NCBI GenBank assembly: GCA_031551725.1 | Contig: JAVBNF010000001.1 | Location: forward strand, 1 to 64,000 | Reading direction: 5' to 3' | DNA: 64,000 nt | DNA from: JAVBNF01 sp031551725 | GTDB taxonomy: Bacteria > Bacteroidota > Bacteroidia > Bacteroidales > P3 | Shown here: in pieces, positions 1 to 7,684 of the stretch | How positions within the stretch are numbered: the first letter of the stretch is position 1 | Layout of the letters: every line of letters begins with the position of its first letter | Notes under the pieces: model-generated | The model's input: the letters and a program-made list of their open reading frames with translations, nothing else | The model's database searches: none | Told to the model about the DNA's origin: nothing | Made by a program: the position numbers and the translations under genes

Positions 1-30
1 GTATCTTTGTTCCCGAGTAAAGTGTTTCAT
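1..30 (-). CDS. IS30-family transposase, N-terminal fragment (runs off left edge)
   Basis: On the minus strand an ATG at 30-28 opens a frame that stays open to the window edge and reads MKHFTREQRY. IS30-family transposases typically begin with a similar 'MK-(H/Y)-(F/L)-T-x-E-(Q/E)-R-Y' segment ahead of their helix-turn-helix, so this is probably the first ten codons of an IS30 transposase whose body lies outside the window. A Bacteroidota -7 box (TATCTTTG, 60-53) sits upstream at the right distance for a short leader. Only ten codons are visible, so the call rests on the motif plus promoter placement. Confidence 0.5.
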   Translation of the reverse strand, partial: MKHFTREQRY

Positions 31-52
31 ATTTTCAAGTCTGGGGAGACCG

Positions 53-60
53 CAAAGATA
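53..60 (-). promoter_or_regulatory. -7 box of the IS30-like transposase promoter
   Basis: Reads TATCTTTG on the minus strand, matching the Bacteroidota TAnnTTTG element. It would start transcription near position 46, about 16 bases before the ATG at 30. No good TTTG -33 box is seen at the expected spacing. Confidence 0.5.
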
Positions 61-78
61 AAACTTTTACTCGACTAA

Positions 79-102
79 GGAGAGTTTTTGCTCTCCTTTT
101 TT
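79..102 (+). terminator. Intrinsic terminator-like hairpin
   Basis: GGAGAG (79-84) pairs with CTCTCC (91-96) around a TTTTTG loop and is followed by six T. It could end a plus-strand transcript or be part of the insertion-sequence end that insulates the transposase. Confidence 0.55.
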
Positions 103-146
103 ATTTTTACGCATTTTATGCATTTACTAATTGACTTTACATATTG

Positions 147-213
147 AAATTTTAACAGATTTTTAACATTTATTAAGAAATAATTCGGGAGGGCATCGCG
201 TTTATATATGTAG
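147..213 (+). promoter_or_regulatory. Shared upstream box, copy 1
   Basis: This block lies just upstream of the broken gene at 232. It is nearly identical to the block in front of the ORF6N gene (62177-62111, minus strand): both contain TTTTTAACATTTATTAAG, then a G-rich step and CATCGCGTTTATATA. A shorter relative lies upstream of the truncated BRO gene (23936-23905). Conservation and constant placement suggest a promoter or operator, possibly for an alternative sigma factor; the factor is unknown. Confidence 0.6.
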
Positions 214-231
214 AATCTTTTTTATTGCTTT

Positions 232-685
232 ATGAGAAAAATTATTGATAAATATGCAAATCAAGAAGTGCTATCAAATATAGACGCTATTCCTGATGGA
301 TATTTAAGCGCCTCACAAGCCAACCAAACAAATCTTTTGTGTTGATGCCACTACCTAATCCTATTGCACAGCAAATGGGTTGTGTTGGAAAGAACGTTTT
401 AGTGAGGTATAAAACACTAAAAAGGAATAGAGAAAGACATCGTGAATTAATCGAGCAGGTGTACGTAGAAGTAAAAAGACGTTAGATAGAGCTTTGTATC
501 ATGCAGATGTTGTACAACAGGGAAATAAATCAACTTACAGATTACTGGTAAGTTTTAAAGACGTAAATACAGAACAAACAACAGATGCTTATGCTACCGT
601 TAACATAAATTCACCTGAGCTTCCTAATTATGTTGTTGTGGTTGATTGGTTTGTTAAAATAAAAGAAAAACAGAATCACAAGTAG
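232..685 (+). pseudogene. Frameshifted phage-type gene, possible PBECR-like nuclease
   Basis: Three overlapping pieces in different frames read as one protein: MRKIIDKYANQEV...SQANQTNLL (232-345), then MPLPNPIAQQMG...KNVLVRYKTLKRNRERH (345-485), then RALYHADVVQQGNKSTYR onward to the stop at 685. The order 'NQTNLL - PLP - GKNVLVR-KTLKRN - RALY-(A/P)DVV-Q - VVDW' resembles the phage-Barnase-EndoU-ColicinE5/D-RelE-like nuclease domain found in Bacteroidota phage-associated proteins. At least two frameshifts separate the pieces, and the usual C-terminal part after 'VVDW' looks shortened. It lies next to an IS30-like end, consistent with decay at a mobile-element hot spot. That this is a decayed gene is fairly secure; the family name is tentative. 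Confidence 0.5.
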
Positions 686-767
686 TAGGAACAAATCCTC
701 GCATTTTTTTCAAAACGTATAGTACATTGCTTTAGATGTACGCCCTTCCGATTCTGTCTTTAAAGTA

Positions 768-798
768 CAAAGATAAAAACATTTTTTCTGATAACAAA
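768..798 (-). promoter_or_regulatory. Consensus promoter with no evident gene downstream
   Basis: On the minus strand TTTG (798-795), a 19-base spacer and TATCTTTG (775-768) form a full Bacteroidota promoter. It faces away from the endonuclease gene and would transcribe leftwards across a GTACAT...ATGTAC hairpin (722-741) and antisense to the phage-type pseudogene. I see no minus-strand gene to receive it. Confidence 0.55.
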
Positions 799-811
799 GA
801 AAAAAATAGTT

Positions 812-1831
812 TTATTTTTTAATATTTTTTACCAAATCCAAATAAATCGGCAAATGGTCGCTGAAACCGCCCATGTATCGAGCACCGTTGTAGGTCCGAA
901 AAGGTTTTTGCCCTAAATGTTTTTGATCTTCCATCAATAAAAATGGAGCGGTAAAAACGTATGCCTGCGATGCTTTCACATTGATTTCGGAATCCGAACG
1001 CAACAAATTTCCGGAAACAATCATCTGATCAATGATGCTCCATTCATCTTGATATTTATGCGAGCCCTGCTTCCCCACAAAAGGACACATCAAGTTGATT
1101 AAATCATTTTTCTGCGGAATTCCTTGCAGGCATTTTGCACCTAAACCATTCATAATACTGGCATCTGTAGGTTCATCGTTGAAATCGCCGGTAGCGATAA
1201 TATGCGCTTGCGGATTTTCATTTAAAATAAGGTTGATTCTTTCACGCAATAATTTTCCAACATAATAACGGCGGCTTTCCGTGGCCATCGTCCCACCGAA
1301 TTTGGAAGGAAAATGATTAATGAAAAGATGAATCGTATCGCTATCAAAAATCAATGCTTTTACGTACAAAATATCACGGGTGCGAGCAATGCTGTCGCCG
1401 GGATAAACAACAGGAAAAGCCGTATCAAAAAGTGGGTGGAAAACATCGGGACGATAAATCAAAGCTACGTCAATTCCGCGCGGGTCATGTGACTCATGAT
1501 GAATATAACGGAATTTATGCATGCGCAAAGGCGTTCCAAAGCACAAATCGCGCAACACTTTTGCATTCTCCACTTCACACAACCCTATTGCTGCAGGCGG
1601 TTTCTCGCCACCAAGCGCACTGATCGCTTTGAATAAATTGATTTGCTTTTGGTCGTATTTTTTCTTCGCCCATGCTTTCATTCCGCGTGGCGTAAAATCG
1701 TCATCACGCGTAAGCGAATCATCGAACGTATCGAAAAGATTTTCGGTGTTGTAAAAAGCAATGCGCAGGGCATTTTGCGCAAAGCAGTTAACGGATAATA
1801 ATGTTAATACGATAATTGTTAATTTTTTCAT
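812..1831 (-). CDS. Secreted endonuclease/exonuclease/phosphatase family protein
   Basis: A 339-residue protein with a cleavable signal peptide (residues 1-18, ending CFAQ), so it acts outside the cytoplasm. The EEP fold is recognisable: YNTENLFD near residue 28, CEVEN with the metal-binding Glu near 87, GIDVALIYR near 120, HFPSK near 173, GDFNDEP near 217 and the terminal SDHLP near 328. These are the Asn, Glu, Asp/Asn and Asp/His positions used by Mg-dependent DNases and phosphodiesterases of the family. The substrate (DNA, RNA or a phospho-ester) cannot be told from sequence. The gene stands alone, divergent from purC, with repeats in the intergenic gap. Confidence 0.85.
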   Translation of the reverse strand: MKKLTIIVLTLLSVNCFAQNALRIAFYNTENLFDTFDDSLTRDDDFTPRGMKAWAKKKYDQKQINLFKAISALGGEKPPAAIGLCEVENAKVLRDLCFGTPLRMHKFRYIHHESHDPRGIDVALIYRPDVFHPLFDTAFPVVYPGDSIARTRDILYVKALIFDSDTIHLFINHFPSKFGGTMATESRRYYVGKLLRERINLILNENPQAHIIATGDFNDEPTDASIMNGLGAKCLQGIPQKNDLINLMCPFVGKQGSHKYQDEWSIIDQMIVSGNLLRSDSEINVKASQAYVFTAPFLLMEDQKHLGQKPFRTYNGARYMGGFSDHLPIYLDLVKNIKK

Positions 1832-1847
1832 TTCGGTTTTGTGTTTT

Positions 1848-1945
1848 CATGGCCAGTGTTAGCGCGGCCATCTGGTTTCAAAATTTCTGGTTTCAGAAGG
1901 TTTTCGGTACTTGTCACTTGTTAACTCGTCATCCGTCACTTTTTT
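1848..1945. repeat. Dispersed intergenic repeats (GGCCAT palindrome and microrepeats)
   Basis: Contains a degenerate copy of the TCATGGC...GTGGCCATCC palindromic element (1848-1875), then GGTTTC/TCTGG units and an ACTTGTCACTTGTTAACTCG unit. Related units recur at 9700-9940, 12446-12506, 27340-27400, 30430, 42433-42482 and 43198-43222. Confidence 0.6.
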
Positions 1946-1977
1946 TTTGCAAAAGTGCAATTTTTTTTTTAAATTTG
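1946..1977 (+). promoter_or_regulatory. purC promoter
   Basis: TTTG (1946-1949), a 20-base spacer and TAAATTTG (1970-1977) match the Bacteroidota consensus. The predicted start near 1985 leaves a leader of about 45 bases before purC. Confidence 0.7.
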
Positions 1978-2028
1978 TATGTTAAAAAATGTTAATTTTT
2001 TTCTTAATTTTTTCAAACAATCCATCCT

Positions 2029-2976
2029 ATGTCACAAGCACTTACGAAAACAAAGTTTAATTTTCCAAAACAAACAGGTTTATATGTCGGTAAAGTTCGC
2101 GACGTTTATAATATTGATAACAATTTGTTAATCATGGTTGTAAGCGATCGAATTTCAGCTTTTGACGTTGTTTTGCCGGTTGGAATTCCATACAAAGGAC
2201 AAGTTTTAAATCAGATTGCGTCTCATTTTCTGGATGCTACGAAAGATATTGTGCCGAATTGGAAAATTGCGTCTCCGGATCCGATGGTGACAGCAGGCTT
2301 GCTTTGCGAACCTTTTAAAGTGGAAATGGTTATTCGTGGATATTTGTCGGGCCACGCTTGGCGCGAATATCAAGCCGGCAAACGCAGCTTGTGCGGCATT
2401 GCATTGCCCGAAGGCATGAAAGAAAACGACCGCTTTCCGCAACCGATCATCACTCCTACTACCAAAGAAGATATTGGCCACGACGAAGATATTTCAAAAG
2501 AAGATATTTTGAAACACGGCCTGGTGTCGAAAGAAGACTACGAGCAAATGGAAAAATATACGTTTGCGCTTTTCGAACGCGGCACGCAGATGGCAAAAGA
2601 AAAAGGCTTGATTTTAGTGGATACGAAGTATGAATTCGGTAAAAAAGACGGCAAAATTTATTTGATCGACGAGGTTCATACGCCCGATTCTTCGCGCTAT
2701 TTCTATGCGGAAGGCTATGAAGAACGTCAAGCGAAAAATGAGAAACAACGCCAGCTTTCGAAAGAATTCGTACGCGAATGGCTGATGGATAACGGTTTTC
2801 AAGGCCGCGACGGTGAAAAAGTGCCCGAAATGACGCCGGAATTCGTGAAAATGGTATCGGACCGCTACATTGAATTGTTCGAAAATATTACCGGACAGGC
2901 ATTTCAAAGAGCGGATTTGTCAAGCCTCGAAAGCCGGGTAGAAAATAATGTGTTGAATTTTTTGAAAACAAAATAA
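2029..2976 (+). CDS. purC: Phosphoribosylaminoimidazole-succinocarboxamide synthase
   Basis: SAICAR synthetase joins CAIR and aspartate with ATP in the eighth step of de novo purine synthesis, in the cytoplasm. At 315 residues it is the longer form typical of Bacteroidota and fungi rather than the roughly 237-residue enterobacterial form. Signature segments are KVRDVYNI near residue 22, VVSDRISAFDVV near 37, EMVIRGYLSGHAWREY near 103, and LVDTKYEFG with DEVHTPDSSRYF near 197-226. A good promoter lies 50 bases upstream. The next gene is unrelated in function and separated by a palindromic repeat. Confidence 0.97.
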   Translation: MSQALTKTKFNFPKQTGLYVGKVRDVYNIDNNLLIMVVSDRISAFDVVLPVGIPYKGQVLNQIASHFLDATKDIVPNWKIASPDPMVTAGLLCEPFKVEMVIRGYLSGHAWREYQAGKRSLCGIALPEGMKENDRFPQPIITPTTKEDIGHDEDISKEDILKHGLVSKEDYEQMEKYTFALFERGTQMAKEKGLILVDTKYEFGKKDGKIYLIDEVHTPDSSRYFYAEGYEERQAKNEKQRQLSKEFVREWLMDNGFQGRDGEKVPEMTPEFVKMVSDRYIELFENITGQAFQRADLSSLESRVENNVLNFLKTK

Positions 2977-2985
2977 TTACAACGT

Positions 2986-3017
2986 CGGTAGGGGTTCAAA
3001 AATTTGCCCCCCTACCG
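2986..3017 (+). repeat. GTAGGGGTTC-type palindromic repeat
   Basis: An inverted repeat with arms CGGTAGGGG and CCCCTACCG around an AT-rich centre. The same family occurs twice at 56593-56666. It may also act as a weak terminator for purC. A spurious TTG-initiated extension of the next gene starts inside it. Confidence 0.65.
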
Positions 3018-3036
3018 TTCAATTCCAACAAGTCCC

Positions 3037-3555
3037 ATGGCCAAACGCAAAATCAATCCGCCGCAATTTGCAAAAACCGTTATTATTGGCTTTCAATGTC
3101 CGATGATGAAAGGTTCTCGATTGGCATTTCTGATTAATTCCACTTTCGATTTTGATTTGCAGAAAAGCCTCGATTTTGTTTGGCCCTCCGAAAAAGAAAC
3201 GGATACTATTTTTGATTTTTTTTATCACAAAAACAACGAGTTAGAACTTCATTATCATTTGCTTGGGAATAAATCGGGTTCCGCTTTCCTTGTTCCGAAA
3301 TTAGCGGCGTTCGATTATCTTATGCTTGTGCAAGGTGCCATTTCACGGACAAATCACGTGGATTTAGTGGAAAGAATGCACGAAATTGAGGATCTTTTTT
3401 TCGTTGATTTTATTCCCGAAGATCATATCAAAGATCTTGATTCCATTTTAGGAGAACTTGAACTGCTGAATTTCGAAGCATCCAAAAGAATCAAGGATTT
3501 TGAAGAAGAGTTATCCCATTACGATATCCAATTTTATCCAAAAAACCAACATTAA
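3037..3555 (+). CDS. IPExxxVDY family protein
   Basis: About 172 residues, uncharacterised, cytoplasmic (no signal peptide). The arrangement fits the IPExxxVDY family of Bacteroidota: an N-terminal beta segment (TVIIGFQCPMMKGSRLAFLI), a FDFDLQ stretch, then LLGNKSGSAFLVPKLAAFDY, which occupies the place of the name-giving motif (here VPKLAAFDY, a divergent version), followed by LMLVQG. I start at the ATG at 3037 (MAKRKINPPQ). A TTG eleven codons upstream would read through the palindromic repeat and is rejected. Function is unknown. Confidence 0.7.
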   Translation: MAKRKINPPQFAKTVIIGFQCPMMKGSRLAFLINSTFDFDLQKSLDFVWPSEKETDTIFDFFYHKNNELELHYHLLGNKSGSAFLVPKLAAFDYLMLVQGAISRTNHVDLVERMHEIEDLFFVDFIPEDHIKDLDSILGELELLNFEASKRIKDFEEELSHYDIQFYPKNQH

Positions 3556-3559
3556 TTTT

Positions 3560-4189
3560 ATGAAAAATATTTTCAAATTTTCATTCCTCCTATTGATTTG
3601 CTTATCTTTTTTCGCATGTAAAGATAATTTGAAAGAAGATGAAATGCGCGACAAAGCCGGGAATGTATATAAAAAAGTAAGCATCGGCAATCAAGAATGG
3701 ATGGCGAGCAACCTGCGTGCCAAATACACCAATCAAAGCAACAGTTTAAGTCCGGATGGCTCTACTTCCTACGCAGACGCAACTTATCCGGATGGAAACT
3801 CAGCCAACCTTGATAAATACGGTATGCTTTATACATTCAATGGTGCAAAAGCATTGCTTCCGGGCGGTGGTTGGAGAATTCCAACAGAAGCAGATGTCGT
3901 GATGTTATGTGATGCATTGGAAATAACTACTCCCGGAAAAGGTGGCAACTTGATCAAAACAACCTTAAAAATCGACGGTTTCCCGGGATTGGGAACCGGA
4001 ATCGGTTTTAACAACTATATTGATCTGTGGATAAATGAAGAATCTTCGAGTGTTGATTTTGATTATCATTGTGTGGAATTATATAGCCGGGATTTCCCTG
4101 CAAACGGCATTACCAAAGATGATGTTGGCTATTTCAATGCCTCCAAAAATACACGCATGAGCGTACGTTTTGTAAGGGATATACAATAA
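3560..4189 (+). CDS. FISUMP-domain lipoprotein
   Basis: A 209-residue lipoprotein: a hydrophobic signal segment (MKNIFKFSFLLLICLSF) with lipobox SFFAC, so Cys20 is probably acylated and the protein anchored in a membrane. The rest is one FISUMP domain (TIGR02145 type): KVSIGNQEWMASNLR near residue 40, GMLYTFNGAK near 92, GGGWRIPTEADV near 105 and the terminal SVRFVRD. The function of this domain is unknown. The preceding stop codon lies 5 bases upstream of the ATG at 3560, which supports this start and suggests co-transcription with the IPExxxVDY gene. Unlike the two large FISUMP proteins here, it has no structured RNA upstream. Confidence 0.75.
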   Translation: MKNIFKFSFLLLICLSFFACKDNLKEDEMRDKAGNVYKKVSIGNQEWMASNLRAKYTNQSNSLSPDGSTSYADATYPDGNSANLDKYGMLYTFNGAKALLPGGGWRIPTEADVVMLCDALEITTPGKGGNLIKTTLKIDGFPGLGTGIGFNNYIDLWINEESSSVDFDYHCVELYSRDFPANGITKDDVGYFNASKNTRMSVRFVRDIQ

Positions 4190-4205
4190 ATATCCAAATT
4201 TTTCG

Positions 4206-4213
4206 TACCTTTG
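4206..4213 (+). promoter_or_regulatory. -7 box upstream of ychF
   Basis: TACCTTTG matches TAnnTTTG and lies 30 bases before the ychF ATG. The -33 element is weak. Confidence 0.5.
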
Positions 4214-4243
4214 CTACTTTTCTAATTAAAATTAAATCAAGAA

Positions 4244-5347
4244 ATGGCTTTAAAATGCGGTATTGTAGGACTTCCGAATGTTGGAAAGTCCACGCTCTTC
4301 AATTGTTTGTCTAACGCAAAAGCGCAAGCGGCGAATTTTCCGTTTTGCACCATCGAACCCAACGTGGGCGTCATCACCGTTCCCGACGAACGTTTGAATA
4401 TACTTGCAAACATTGATAAACCGAAACTCATTATTCCTGCAACCATCGAAATTGTCGATATTGCCGGTCTTGTAAAAGGCGCCAGCAAAGGTGAAGGTTT
4501 GGGAAATAAATTCTTGGCAAATATTCGTGAAACCGATGCCATTATTCACGTTCTGCGTTGCTTTGAAGATGTAAATGTCACGCATGTTGACGGCAGTGTA
4601 AATCCCGTTCGCGACAAGGAAATTATCGATGCAGAACTTCAAATCAAAGATTTGGAAACCATCGAAAGCCGCATCAATCGCGTGCAAAAACAAGCACAAA
4701 CCGGCGGCGACAAAACAGCAAAACGCATGTATGAAATTTTGCTGCAATACAAAACCGCTCTCGAACAAGGAAAATCGGCCCGTACCGTTAAATTTGAGAA
4801 TAAAGACGACCAGAAATTAGCCAACGAAATCTTCCTGCTCACCAACAAACCCGTACTCTACGTTTGCAATGTGGACGAAGATGCTGCCGTTTCCGGCAAT
4901 GCTTTTGTTGAACAAGTGCGCGCCGCTATTGCGGATGAAGAAGCCGAACTTTTAATTGTAGCCGCGAAAACCGAATCGGAAATTGCCGAACTCGAAACTT
5001 ACGAAGAACGTCAAATGTTTTTGGAAGCCGCAGGCCTCACAGAATCCGGCGTTTCTCGCTTAATCCGCGCCGCATACAAACTGTTGAACCTCGAAACCTA
5101 TTTCACCACCGGACAACAAGAAACGCATGCCTGGACATTCTCCAAAGGCACCAAAGCTCCACAAGCCGCCGGCATTATTCACACCGATTTCGAACGCGGA
5201 TTTATCCGGGCCGAAGTAATCAAATACGACGATTATGTGAAATACGGCACCGAATCTGCTTGTCGCGATGCCGGTAAAATCGGCGTCGAAGGCAAAGAAT
5301 ACGTGGTACAGGACGGAGATATTCTGCACTTTAGATTTAATGTTTAA
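4244..5347 (+). CDS. ychF: Redox-regulated ATPase YchF (OLA1 family)
   Basis: 367 residues, the normal length. Walker A GLPNVGKSTLFN starts near residue 8, the DIAGLVKGAS switch II segment lies near 70, and NKPVLYVCNVDE (in place of NKxD of true GTPases) near 203, which is why this family prefers ATP. A C-terminal TGS domain follows (TGQQETHAWTF, then YVVQDGDILHFRFNV at the end). YchF binds ribosomes and is linked to stress responses in other bacteria. The gene is transcribed alone from its own promoter. Confidence 0.96.
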   Translation: MALKCGIVGLPNVGKSTLFNCLSNAKAQAANFPFCTIEPNVGVITVPDERLNILANIDKPKLIIPATIEIVDIAGLVKGASKGEGLGNKFLANIRETDAIIHVLRCFEDVNVTHVDGSVNPVRDKEIIDAELQIKDLETIESRINRVQKQAQTGGDKTAKRMYEILLQYKTALEQGKSARTVKFENKDDQKLANEIFLLTNKPVLYVCNVDEDAAVSGNAFVEQVRAAIADEEAELLIVAAKTESEIAELETYEERQMFLEAAGLTESGVSRLIRAAYKLLNLETYFTTGQQETHAWTFSKGTKAPQAAGIIHTDFERGFIRAEVIKYDDYVKYGTESACRDAGKIGVEGKEYVVQDGDILHFRFNV

Positions 5348-5361
5348 CCTCTCCTTTCGGA

Positions 5362-5389
5362 AATTAAGAATTAAGAATTAAAAATTAAT
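5362..5389. repeat. Left flank repeat of the four-helix-bundle gene
   Basis: AATTAAG-type units (AATTAAGAATTAAGAATTAA) run in the opposite orientation to those at 5754-5781, so the small gene between them is framed by an inverted repeat. Confidence 0.65.
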
Positions 5390-5400
5390 ATTTTTCTCTT

Positions 5401-5771
5401 ATGAAAAAAGACAATGTTATTAAAGAGAAAAGTTATGCTTTTGCTTTACGTATTATAAAATTATACAAATATTTATGTAAAGAAAAAAATGAATTTGTTC
5501 TTTCTAAACAAATCTTAAGATCCGGAACATCCATAGGAGCAAATATTGAAGAAGCTGTAGGAAGTCAATCACAAAAAGATTTTATTGCTAAATTATCCAT
5601 CGCGTACAAGGAATCTCGGGAAACACATTACTGGATACGCTTGTTAAAAGACTCTGACTATATAAAAAAAGAGAATCAGAATCACTATTAAATGACTGCG
5701 AAGAATTAATGAAAATTATTGCGAGTATATTATTTCTACAAAGCAAAAAACTCTTAATTCTTAATTTTTAA
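5401..5771 (+). pseudogene. Four helix bundle protein (S23/IVS type), frameshifted in an A-run
   Basis: The first 90 or so residues match the four-helix-bundle family often found with 23S rRNA intervening sequences or elsewhere in Bacteroidota: FALRIIKLYKYL, SKQILRSGTSIGANIEEA, SQKDFIAKLSIAYKESRET and HYWIRLLKDSDYI. The frame then stops at 5691. One extra A in the run at 5664-5670 restores a normal C-terminus (ESESLLNDCEELMKIIASIL) ending at 5771. So this is a one-base deletion in A8, a sequencing slip, or possibly a slippage site (A AAA AAA). The restored length of about 120 residues is typical for the family. Confidence 0.75.
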
Positions 5772-5781
5772 TTCTTAATTA
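5754..5781. repeat. Right flank repeat of the four-helix-bundle gene
   Basis: TTAATTCTTAATTTTTAATT-type units, the reverse complement of the left flank at 5362-5389. The last codons of the restored frame lie inside this repeat. Confidence 0.65.
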
Positions 5782-5783
5782 TA

Positions 5784-7139
5784 ATGAACATTCATTTCAT
5801 CGCTATCGGCGGAAGCGCCATGCACAACCTAGCAATCGCGCTTCACCTAAAGGGTTATAAAGTTACCGGCTCGGACGACGAGATTTTCGATCCCGCCAAA
5901 TCGCGTTTGGAAAAATACGGTTTGCTTCCGAAAGAAATCGGTTGGAATACTGCCAACATTAATTCCAATGTTGATGCAATTATCCTCGGAATGCACGCCC
6001 GCATCGACAATCCGGAGTTGATGAAAGTGAAAGAAATGGGAATGAAAATTTATTCATATCCTGAATTCTTATACGAACAGTCGAAAAACAAAATTCGCGT
6101 CGTTATTGGCGGAAGCCATGGAAAAACGTCCATCACCGCCATGATTTTGCATGCGATGGAAAAGAATAACCGCAAATGCGATTACATGGTCGGCGCCCAG
6201 TTGGCAGGCTTCGAAGTGATGGTCAAACTCACGGAAACAGCACCTTGTATGATTTTGGAAGGCGACGAATATCTGACCTCTCCGATCGACCGCCGCCCAA
6301 AATTCCACGTCTATCAGCCGGATATCGCTCTAATCAACGGCATTGCATGGGATCATATCAATGTGTTTCCTACTTTTGATAATTATATCGAACAGTTCCG
6401 CATTTTTGCCAACCTCATCACGCCAAAAGGCAAATTGATTTACTATTCCGGCGACGAAGAAGTGGATAAAATCGGGAAAAATCATCGTAAAGATGTGGAA
6501 GCAATTGCTTACAATGTGCCTGAACACAGCATCGACAACGGAACTACATCCATTATTTTTCAAGATAAAAAATATCCGCTTGCGGTTTTCGGCAAACATA
6601 ATTTGCAAAACATTGCCGGCGCATGGCAGGTTTGCAAGCAATTAGGTTTGACGGACGATGAATTTTTAACCGCCATTCAATCTTTTCAAGGCGCCTCCAA
6701 ACGCTTGGAACTGGTAGCAAAAAACGATGTTTGCGCCGTTTATAAAGACTTTGCGCATTCACCTTCCAAATTGCAAGCCACTGTACAAGCCGTACAAGAA
6801 CAGTTTCCAAACAGAAAACTTGTTGCATGCATGGAATTGCACACGTTCAGTAGCTTGACGGAAGAATTTTTACTGCAATACAAAGGTTCGTTTGGCAAAG
6901 CAGAAACGGCTATTGTGTATTTCAATCCGCACACTATCGAACACAAAAAACTCCCACCGATTACGATTGAAATGGTGAAAAAAGCCTTTGCTCGCGAAGA
7001 CATCCAGGTCTTCAATGATTCGAAAATCCTACAAGAATTTCTGTTGCAAAACACTTGGAAAGATACGAATTTATTGTTGATGAGTTCCGGTAATTTCGAC
7101 GGCATCAACGAAAAGGAATTGGCAGGAAAAATACTGTAA
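5784..7139 (+). CDS. Mur ligase family protein, Mpl-like (muropeptide recycling)
   Basis: 451 residues. N-terminal Rossmann segment FIAIGGSAMHNLAIAL with TGSDDEIFDPAKSRLEKYG (near residue 30), as in MurC/Mpl. The P-loop is GGSHGKTSITAMILH near residue 109, followed by LEGDEY near 159, GIAWDHINVF near 187, and DFAHSPSK near 318. Mpl enzymes attach a recycled tripeptide (L-Ala-D-Glu-meso-DAP) to UDP-MurNAc; MurC attaches L-Ala. The opening 'MNIHFIAIGGSAMHNLA' and the short C-terminal domain favour Mpl, but a MurC role is not excluded. Cytoplasmic. No cell-wall gene is adjacent. Confidence 0.8.
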   Translation: MNIHFIAIGGSAMHNLAIALHLKGYKVTGSDDEIFDPAKSRLEKYGLLPKEIGWNTANINSNVDAIILGMHARIDNPELMKVKEMGMKIYSYPEFLYEQSKNKIRVVIGGSHGKTSITAMILHAMEKNNRKCDYMVGAQLAGFEVMVKLTETAPCMILEGDEYLTSPIDRRPKFHVYQPDIALINGIAWDHINVFPTFDNYIEQFRIFANLITPKGKLIYYSGDEEVDKIGKNHRKDVEAIAYNVPEHSIDNGTTSIIFQDKKYPLAVFGKHNLQNIAGAWQVCKQLGLTDDEFLTAIQSFQGASKRLELVAKNDVCAVYKDFAHSPSKLQATVQAVQEQFPNRKLVACMELHTFSSLTEEFLLQYKGSFGKAETAIVYFNPHTIEHKKLPPITIEMVKKAFAREDIQVFNDSKILQEFLLQNTWKDTNLLLMSSGNFDGINEKELAGKIL

Positions 7140-7156
7140 TTTCTTATTGTGATTAC

Positions 7157-7480
7157 GCGGTGACGTTACGCGCATGGTCAGCTTCGCTGACGTTTCATCG
7201 CAGATTTTCGGAGATGACGCGGATTTCCGCAGATTTTTTTGAAATATATCTTTGTGAACTCTGTGTTCTCTGTGGTTTATTTTTTTATTGCGCGGGACGC
7301 TACGCGTATGGTCAGCTTCGCTGACGTTTCATCGCAGATTTTCGGAGATGACGCGGATTTCCGCAGATTTTTTTGAAATATATCTTTGTGAACTCTGTGT
7401 TCTCTGTGGCTTATTTTTTTATTGCGCGGTGACGCTACGCGTATGGTCAGCTTCGCTGACGGGTTATCGCAGATTTTTCT
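7157..7480. repeat. Three tandem copies of a ~134-bp repeat
   Basis: The hairpin core GTCAGCTTCGCTGAC recurs at about 7177, 7311 and 7446, a period of 134-135 bases. Units include a TTTCATCGCAGATTTTC stretch, GGATTTCCGCAGATTTTT and a TTTGTGAACTCTGTG stretch; copy three is truncated. Inverted or degenerate copies occur at 34302-34382 and 43308-43386. The rest of this gene-free interval holds ATATGCCGTAGGCATT units (7545-7625) and a long hairpin (7685-7743). Confidence 0.8.
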
Positions 7481-7684
7481 TAATTTCGCAGATTTGCGCG
7501 GCAGCTGCAAAAACATAGGAATTTTCCATGAAGCAAAAAATACGCCGTAGGCGTTCCATTTCAATAGATGCAAATGTTTCGACAATGTACAAATATGCCG
7601 TAGGCATTCAACATCGGTAGAAAAACAAATCGCAACAATTCCATTTCCCATTAAGAAAAAATGTTAAACCCATATTCGACAAAG

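Noticed and set aside
14..102. Possible small structured RNA (CGAGTAAA...TTTACTCG with inner GTCT-GGGG-AGAC) on the plus strand
   Set aside because: The minus-strand promoter plus transposase start explains these bases better; the pairing is short and no second copy was found.
7157..7480. CRISPR array
   Set aside because: Period of ~134 bases with no spacer/repeat alternation and no cas genes; it is a tandem repeat.
7277..7651. Minus-strand open frame of 124 codons
   Set aside because: It runs through two copies of the tandem repeat and other repeat units; the protein has no recognisable domain.
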